A DNA stretch of 64,000 nucleotides. Origin: Bacillus pseudomycoides DSM 12442 (GTDB lineage: Bacteria > Bacillota > Bacilli > Bacillales > Bacillaceae_G). Of the stretch, positions 59,744-64,000 are shown piece by piece (position 1 is the stretch's first letter; the number at the start of each line of letters is the position of its first letter). The notes below the pieces were generated by a model. The model worked only from the letters and a program-made list of their open reading frames with translations. It was not told the DNA's origin and did no database searches. The stretch is taken from contig NZ_CM000745.1 in assembly GCF_000161455.1 (NCBI RefSeq), positions 2,383,905 through 2,447,904 on the forward strand, in the 5' to 3' direction. The position numbers and the translations under genes are program-made.

Positions 59744-60298
59744 TTATATGTTCAAAACTTTTTTATTAATAATTTCATATTCTTCTTTCAACATACTAAA
59801 ACGATACCGATTAATAAATGCACCTTCTCGTAATCTATCATTTCTCATGATTCCTTCACAAACAAACCCAGCCTTTTCATAACTTTTTATCGCATTTATG
59901 TTATCCGCATCAACACGTAGCCACACTTTCTCTAGACCAAATTCATAAAATCCAATTTGTAACATGCTGTATAGCGCCGCAATACCATATCTTCGCCCCC
60001 AATATTCTTTGTTACCAATTGCAATTCCTAATTCAGCATTTTTATTCGTTGTATCAAAGTTTTTTAAATCGACCCAGCCGATATGCACACCATCTCTAGT
60101 AACAATAGCTCGTTGTTCATACCCATTTTCTCGACTCATACACATCTCAATCCATCTTTTTGTTTCATCACGTGTAAACGGTGGATATTGATTAGGTATA
60201 ACTAAATGTTTTGTTACTTCTTTATCTAATGACCATTGATATCGATCTTCTATATCTTCTAGTGAAAGTTCTCTTAATTGAACAATTGGTACATTCAT
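59744..60298 (-). CDS. GNAT family acetyltransferase, RimJ/RimL/SpeG-like
   Basis: The 184-residue protein begins MNVPIVQLRELSLEDIEDRY, with ELGIAIGNKEYWGRRYGIAAL (motif A) and VDADNINAIKSYEKAGF (motif B), the RimJ/RimL subgroup that acetylates protein N-termini or polyamines (SpeG). GGGAGATGG-type site before the ATG. It starts 15 nt downstream of the nucleotidyltransferase gene and is thus co-transcribed. Confidence 0.87.
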   Translation of the reverse strand: MNVPIVQLRELSLEDIEDRYQWSLDKEVTKHLVIPNQYPPFTRDETKRWIEMCMSRENGYEQRAIVTRDGVHIGWVDLKNFDTTNKNAELGIAIGNKEYWGRRYGIAALYSMLQIGFYEFGLEKVWLRVDADNINAIKSYEKAGFVCEGIMRNDRLREGAFINRYRFSMLKEEYEIINKKVLNI

Positions 60299-60313
60299 TT
60301 TTCCATCTCCCTT

Positions 60314-61015
60314 TTATTTCCCTATAGAAAAACCTTCAAACAACCTGCCTCCATAGTTTTCTAAAGTGTTCTCTACAAAAGCAATAAGTTTCTTCTTCTC
60401 TCCAGTTTTATAAAAATGATCAAAAGCTTCAACAAATTGCTCTGCAAATAATTCATCATATTTTCTTAACACCCTAATAAACCATTTAGAATTTCCAACC
60501 CATTGTTCATTTACTCTAAGGACATATTCATGAACTAAGTCTGCCAGAAGATTAGCAATAAACAATTCTTCTTCCCTCTTTGTCGCACCAATAAAATCAT
60601 CTAGCACATCGGTAATAAAGTAACGCTTCTGTCTGATAAGTTCTTCTGTCCACTTTTCAGGACCTTTATCTAATAATTGCCGTGCTTCCAGTTTTAAGCT
60701 AGTTACAATTCCTTCCTCCCCTTTTAAAATAATCCCTTCCGAAACTAATTGTGGTAAACTAGGTCTCCCACGCTTGCAGTCACTCCTAAAATATTCTTTA
60801 TATGTTTCAAAAGTATGTACAAACACTTCAACTGGCCAACCATTGCTAAAAAAAGATTCACGATAACAATTAGATAGACTTTCATCAAATATTACAATAT
60901 CAAGGTCAGATGTTTTGGTTGCTTCTCCCCTTGCAATACTTCCTCCTAATAAAGCGACGTCACAATGTGGAAATTGTGATTCAATAATTTTTTGTGCAGC
61001 GTCAATTGCTTTCAT
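60314..61015 (-). CDS. Nucleotidyltransferase-domain protein
   Basis: The 233-residue protein has the pol-beta-type core LLGGSIARGEATKTSDLDIVIF (GSxxRGxxxxxSDLD; read as GGSIARGEATKTSDLDIV) near residues 22-43, with the two metal-binding aspartates in SDLD. The remaining helical part is like the C-terminal domain of ANT-type or MNT-like proteins. It may transfer a nucleotide to a drug or protein; substrate unknown. It lies 15 nt downstream of an AlkD-like gene. Confidence 0.83.
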   Translation of the reverse strand: MKAIDAAQKIIESQFPHCDVALLGGSIARGEATKTSDLDIVIFDESLSNCYRESFFSNGWPVEVFVHTFETYKEYFRSDCKRGRPSLPQLVSEGIILKGEEGIVTSLKLEARQLLDKGPEKWTEELIRQKRYFITDVLDDFIGATKREEELFIANLLADLVHEYVLRVNEQWVGNSKWFIRVLRKYDELFAEQFVEAFDHFYKTGEKKKLIAFVENTLENYGGRLFEGFSIGK

Positions 61016-61030
61016 GCTGTTCTCCTTCTT

Positions 61031-61714
61031 TCATTTTCTTTTTTTATTTCTTTCTCTATCCCGTGCTTTTTTAATATATGCCTCTGCATCAGGTGTTTTA
61101 CATGAAGTGGCACCATGCTCAACATCAACCTTTCCAATTTCACGTGCAATTGTGATTGCTTTTTGCTCAAGCTCATCATTTCGAATTCCAATCGCAATAA
61201 GTGCACTATTCATTGCTTCTTTTTTTCGATTTTTTTCAGTATGTATATGAGCCTTAATTTCTTTTAAAAATGGTAGGAAAAATTCATCTTCTAACGATTT
61301 ATCCTTTATAGCAACATGAGCGAGTAAAGACCAACCCGCTCTACCAATCCATTCATCTTGAGATGCTGTCCACTTTTTCAATTTCTCTATTGCAATTGGA
61401 GACGAACTTACAGCTGACATAAGTACATCCATCAAACAATAATAATCAACCTCTTGTACCCATTCATCCAACTGCCCTGACGTGAATTTTTTTGGATCAA
61501 CAATCATTGTAGCTAATGTCATTGCATCCATATTTTTTGTTTCCCATAATGACATGGCTAATTCATGATCTTTTTTGATTTTCTTCTTTAATTGTTTTAA
61601 GTTTGCAAAACTAACACCAAATAGTGGCTCTTTTGCCCCATGGTTCCTATATGTTTTACGATTTTGTTCTGTTCCACATTCCTCAAGCTGATGCATGACT
61701 TCTTCTAATATCAT
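61031..61714 (-). CDS. DNA alkylation repair protein (AlkD-like, HEAT repeats)
   Basis: The 227-residue protein fits AlkD (PF08713): GAKEPLFGVSFANLKQLKK near the N-terminus, MDAMTLATMIVDPKKFTSGQLDEWVQEVDYYCLMDVL in the middle (written here as MTLATMIVDP, DEWVQEVDYYCLMDVL), and EWIGRAGWSLLAHVAIKD. The Trp/Asp residues of the alkylated-base cleft are present (VDYYCLMD). It lacks an active-site insertion of classical glycosylases, as AlkD does. Lysine-rich C-terminus (ERNKKRK). First gene of the cluster running to 57740. Confidence 0.88.
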   Translation of the reverse strand: MILEEVMHQLEECGTEQNRKTYRNHGAKEPLFGVSFANLKQLKKKIKKDHELAMSLWETKNMDAMTLATMIVDPKKFTSGQLDEWVQEVDYYCLMDVLMSAVSSSPIAIEKLKKWTASQDEWIGRAGWSLLAHVAIKDKSLEDEFFLPFLKEIKAHIHTEKNRKKEAMNSALIAIGIRNDELEQKAITIAREIGKVDVEHGATSCKTPDAEAYIKKARDRERNKKRK

Positions 61715-61943
61715 TTGGGCACCTCGTTTTTATGTTAGTTCTCCTTGCCTTAAATACGCACTTACGATATATTCGACATTATTTATTATTTTCCTAGTTT
61801 TCATTTTTAAATACGGTATGTGAAATTAAATAAACCTAAAAAAAAAGATGCAATGAAATATCTTACCTAACTAAAGAAGGAATTTTGATTTTTATGTTAT
61901 ATAATATTACACATTTGCAATGAATAAGGGGGTGAATGATACA

Positions 61944-62621
61944 TTGCTTTCGAATTTTGAATTAATGTCTATTCAGACTGAAGTTTTATTTTCTCATAAT
62001 CAATTTGGAAAAATAACAAGTATTAACGAACCTGAAAGCACAGTTGCACCTCGTTTTTTTCTTGGTCATACAAAAGATGGTACGATTAGACGATATCGCT
62101 TTGATCTACCCAACGTTCTAATAAATGAGATTGAAGAATTATTTACCAATCATCCTAATCACATAGATTTAGCAAAAATTATGCACATACTAAGCGGAGA
62201 ACAGCCGATACATAAAATCTGGATAGGGCCTGCTTTTGTATTTCCAAATAATCTAGATAATCCTATCCGAGCAATAAAGATTACGGAGACAAATAAAGAA
62301 CTTCTTCAATACAGCTTTCCAAATTTATTACATCAGTTAAAATGGCGACAACCTTGTTTTGTAATTCTTGAAAACGAAATGATTGCTTCTATATGCTGTA
62401 GTGCGAGAAGTACAACTATAGCCGCTGAAGCAAGTGTAGAAACATTAGTGTCCTTCCAAGGGAAAGGATATGGCTATAATGTTGTAGCAGCTTGGGCGAA
62501 AGCCGTACAAGAGGAAGGTCGTATTCCTCTTTATAGCACTTCTTGGGATAATTTTGCTTCACAAGCAGTAGCAAAATTATTAAAACTGATTAACTATGGA
62601 ACTGACATTCACTTCTCTTAA
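61944..62621 (+). CDS. GNAT family acetyltransferase
   Basis: A start at the TTG at 61944 is preferred: AAGGGGGTGA lies directly upstream, whereas the ATG at 61920 has no site in front. The 225-residue protein (LSNFELMSIQTEVLFSHNQ) has a poorly conserved N-terminal half and a C-terminal GNAT core (MIASICCSARS, EASVETLVSFQGKGYGYNVV, LYSTSWDNFASQAVAKLL). FQGKGYG is the acetyl-CoA loop. It overlaps a convergent truncated gene by 42 bases at its 3' end. Confidence 0.8.
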   Translation: MLSNFELMSIQTEVLFSHNQFGKITSINEPESTVAPRFFLGHTKDGTIRRYRFDLPNVLINEIEELFTNHPNHIDLAKIMHILSGEQPIHKIWIGPAFVFPNNLDNPIRAIKITETNKELLQYSFPNLLHQLKWRQPCFVILENEMIASICCSARSTTIAAEASVETLVSFQGKGYGYNVVAAWAKAVQEEGRIPLYSTSWDNFASQAVAKLLKLINYGTDIHFS

Positions 62622-62840
62622 AACTGCATCTATATTACTTTCTGCTATCCATTTCAGCTGATTTTTCAACTTGTTATGAGCTTGAGCCCTTCCAAACCCC
62701 TTATCATTTTCTATCCTCCTCGACAAGATGGGATCCACAAAATGAATTAATTCTACCTCCAATACTTCAAATGCTCTTTCTATATATTCAACATTTGAAT
62801 GATAGGCATGTAAACAAGCTATTTTTTTCACTTTTATCAC
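62580..62840 (-). pseudogene. Truncated aspartate/glutamate racemase-like protein
   Basis: The 86-residue frame begins MIKVKKIACLHAYHSNVEYI and reads through HFVDPILSRRIENDKGFGRA, as in the N-terminal part of Asp/Glu racemase-like proteins of the B. cereus group (usually about 210-230 residues). It ends abruptly inside the 3' end of a convergent GNAT gene; the racemase's C-terminal half with the second catalytic cysteine is missing. Remnant of a deletion. Confidence 0.6.
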
Positions 62841-63030
62841 ACCTTTTTCATTTTAAAAACGCATATGTACAATTATAGAATTTAGATTTTTTAACCAACG
62901 TATTACTGTTTTTTGTCCATTTCTCTTTTCATTCTCAAAAACCTGCTAAGCAAGAATAATTATCACAGTAAAAACAACAAAATCTTGCATACTTTTTTAC
63001 AAACTTTTTTGTACTTGTAAAAATCTTTTT

Positions 63031-63060
63031 TTGCATTTACCTACCTAAAATTGCTAATAT
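63031..63060 (+). promoter_or_regulatory. Promoter of the polysaccharide deacetylase gene
   Basis: TTGCAT (63031-63036) and TAATAT (63055-63060) with an 18-bp spacer; start expected near 63067, about 29 nt upstream of the ATG. Confidence 0.55.
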
Positions 63061-63095
63061 AGTAGAGTAGAACTATTATAGAGAGAAGGAAAACT

Positions 63096-63923
63096 ATGCA
63101 CAATGGAATTCGAATGACAACCTTAGTAAAAAGGGCATTGTTAATTTGCGTCGGGGTATTATTTTTATACGAAGCAATGTACGGTCCAACTCATATTGCT
63201 CGGGCAAGTACGGAAGATGAAACAAAATCTGTTCAACTTGTAAGTGAAATTCAAACTGCTCTAGCTCCGAAAGAAGCTCCAAAACAATATAACGGGCAAG
63301 TTAGAAAAGTTGCTTACTTAACATTTGACGATGGTCCTGGAAAGTACACTGCTGAGCTATTAGAAATGTTGAAAAAAGAAGATGCGAAAGCTACATTTTT
63401 CCTAATTGGAGCAAACGTTAAAGCATTTCCAGATCTTGTGAAACAAGAATTAGCCGAAGGACATTATGTTGGTATGCACAGTATGACACATAACTACAAA
63501 AAGCTATATACTGAAGGACATTATGTGGATGAAATGAAAGAAGATCAAAGTTTAATTGCTGCGATTATCGGAAAATCCCCTATCTTAACACGTCCACCAT
63601 ATGGCTCAATGCCAGGATTGAATGAAGCGCTCCGCAATAAAGTTGCTGAAGGTGGTTTTAAGGTTTGGGATTGGACAATTGACTCTTTAGACTGGAGATA
63701 TAATAAAATGCCAGTAGATGCTGCCTCGGCGCAAATTGTACAAAATGTTCTTGCTGGTGCTACAAATCCAATCGAGGTCGTGTTAATGCATGATATTCAC
63801 CCACAATCAGTAAAAGCTGTGCCTGGGATCATTAAAGGTCTAAAAGAAAAAGGTTATGAACTGGAAAGTTATCAAGAAGATGAACATTTCCCATTAAACT
63901 TCTGGCATGATAAACGTATGTAA
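63096..63923 (+). CDS. Polysaccharide (peptidoglycan GlcNAc) deacetylase family protein
   Basis: The 275-residue protein has an N-terminal hydrophobic segment (ALLICVGVLFLYEAMY) that anchors or exports it, and a NodB domain: YLTFDDGPGKYT (Asp pair, metal binding), GMHSMTHNY (second His-x-x-x-His site), RPPYGSMPG (catalytic Arg), VWDWTIDSLDW and VVLMHDIHP (catalytic His). It removes acetyl groups from peptidoglycan or chitooligosaccharides, contributing to lysozyme resistance or spore formation. One of about ten paralogues in this group. GAGAGAAGGA site before the ATG. Confidence 0.9.
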   Translation: MHNGIRMTTLVKRALLICVGVLFLYEAMYGPTHIARASTEDETKSVQLVSEIQTALAPKEAPKQYNGQVRKVAYLTFDDGPGKYTAELLEMLKKEDAKATFFLIGANVKAFPDLVKQELAEGHYVGMHSMTHNYKKLYTEGHYVDEMKEDQSLIAAIIGKSPILTRPPYGSMPGLNEALRNKVAEGGFKVWDWTIDSLDWRYNKMPVDAASAQIVQNVLAGATNPIEVVLMHDIHPQSVKAVPGIIKGLKEKGYELESYQEDEHFPLNFWHDKRM

Positions 63924-63926
63924 TAA

Positions 63927-63975
63927 AAAAAAAGACTTGATTTTCTTTATAGGAAAATACAAGTACTTTTTTTAT
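63927..63975 (+). terminator. Terminator of the deacetylase gene
   Basis: AAAAGACTTGATTTTC and GAAAATACAAGTACTTTTTT form a long, slightly mismatched stem followed by T residues just after the stop. Confidence 0.75.
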
Positions 63976-64000
63976 TTTTTATTTTGTTTTAGTAAAATAA

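Noticed and set aside
1..64000. CRISPR array, prophage, rRNA or tRNA genes
   Set aside because: No regularly spaced direct repeats, no phage structural or integrase genes, and no rRNA or clear tRNA cloverleaf were seen; the only tandem array is the YrzI protein-coding one.

Overview
The window is chromosomal DNA from a Bacillus cereus-group bacterium (B. cereus, thuringiensis or a close relative). The grounds are the low GC content, strong AGGAGG-type ribosome binding sites, a CwlJ-type spore hydrolase, a zinc phospholipase C behind a perfect PlcR box, tandem YrzI small-protein genes, and many B. cereus-type paralogues such as PduL, CoaW, HelD, YhbD/BacE/BacF, AAC(3) and PlcB-like proteins. 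There are no rRNA or tRNA genes, no CRISPR array and no prophage. Most genes are single metabolic, transport or acetyltransferase genes on the minus strand.

Layout. 0-3.3 kb: cwlJ, a two-component system, and a divergent secreted protein separated by a 17-bp perfect inverted repeat. 3.5-7.6 kb: a 4,116-bp element with 40-bp terminal inverted repeats starting GGGG and a 5-bp target duplication, lacking a transposase, carrying a hydrolase, a DinB protein and a BcrA-type ABC exporter, and splitting an acetyltransferase gene. 7.7-14 kb: WecG/TagA transferase, M3 peptidase, a truncated APC permease, LysR and an aldo/keto reductase. 14-17 kb: secreted nuclease and PlcR-boxed phospholipase C. 17-27 kb: DegV, YxeA, a DHA2 exporter with a bactofilin operon, and an SgrR/MFS divergent pair. 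28-32 kb: stress membrane protein, a decayed nucleoside hydrolase containing a 152-bp IS200/IS605-type end, and a LytTR-DUF3021-ABC operon with two visible LytTR boxes. 32-44.6 kb: methyltransferase, MFS, pduL, aminotransferase, FabZ-like dehydratase, coaW, helD, a frameshifted 2'-5' RNA ligase, CcdC-like protein and a YtrA-type GntR/ABC operon with a frameshifted ATPase.

44.9-46.3 kb looks empty by gene-length criteria but holds a compact small-protein locus: a near-consensus promoter, a 24-codon leader peptide, two tandem near-identical terminators, five tandem 46-47 aa YrzI-family genes and an 18-codon ORF. 48.9-49.3 kb holds a second short-gene locus: a 30-aa Hol_Tox-type peptide whose transcript would overlap a convergent antisense RNA, the architecture of a type I toxin-antitoxin. 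The rest (49-64 kb) is a five-gene operon with an AAC(3) acetyltransferase and a CoaB-like protein, a CPBP protease behind a TetR-type palindrome, an Eis-like acetyltransferase, a cluster of GNAT/AlkD/nucleotidyltransferase/hydrolase genes, and a polysaccharide deacetylase.

Gene decay is unusually visible: at least eight pseudogenes or fragments, three of them explained by one missing or extra base in a short homopolymer. All functional statements come from reading the sequence and from knowledge of the families; no database search was possible.
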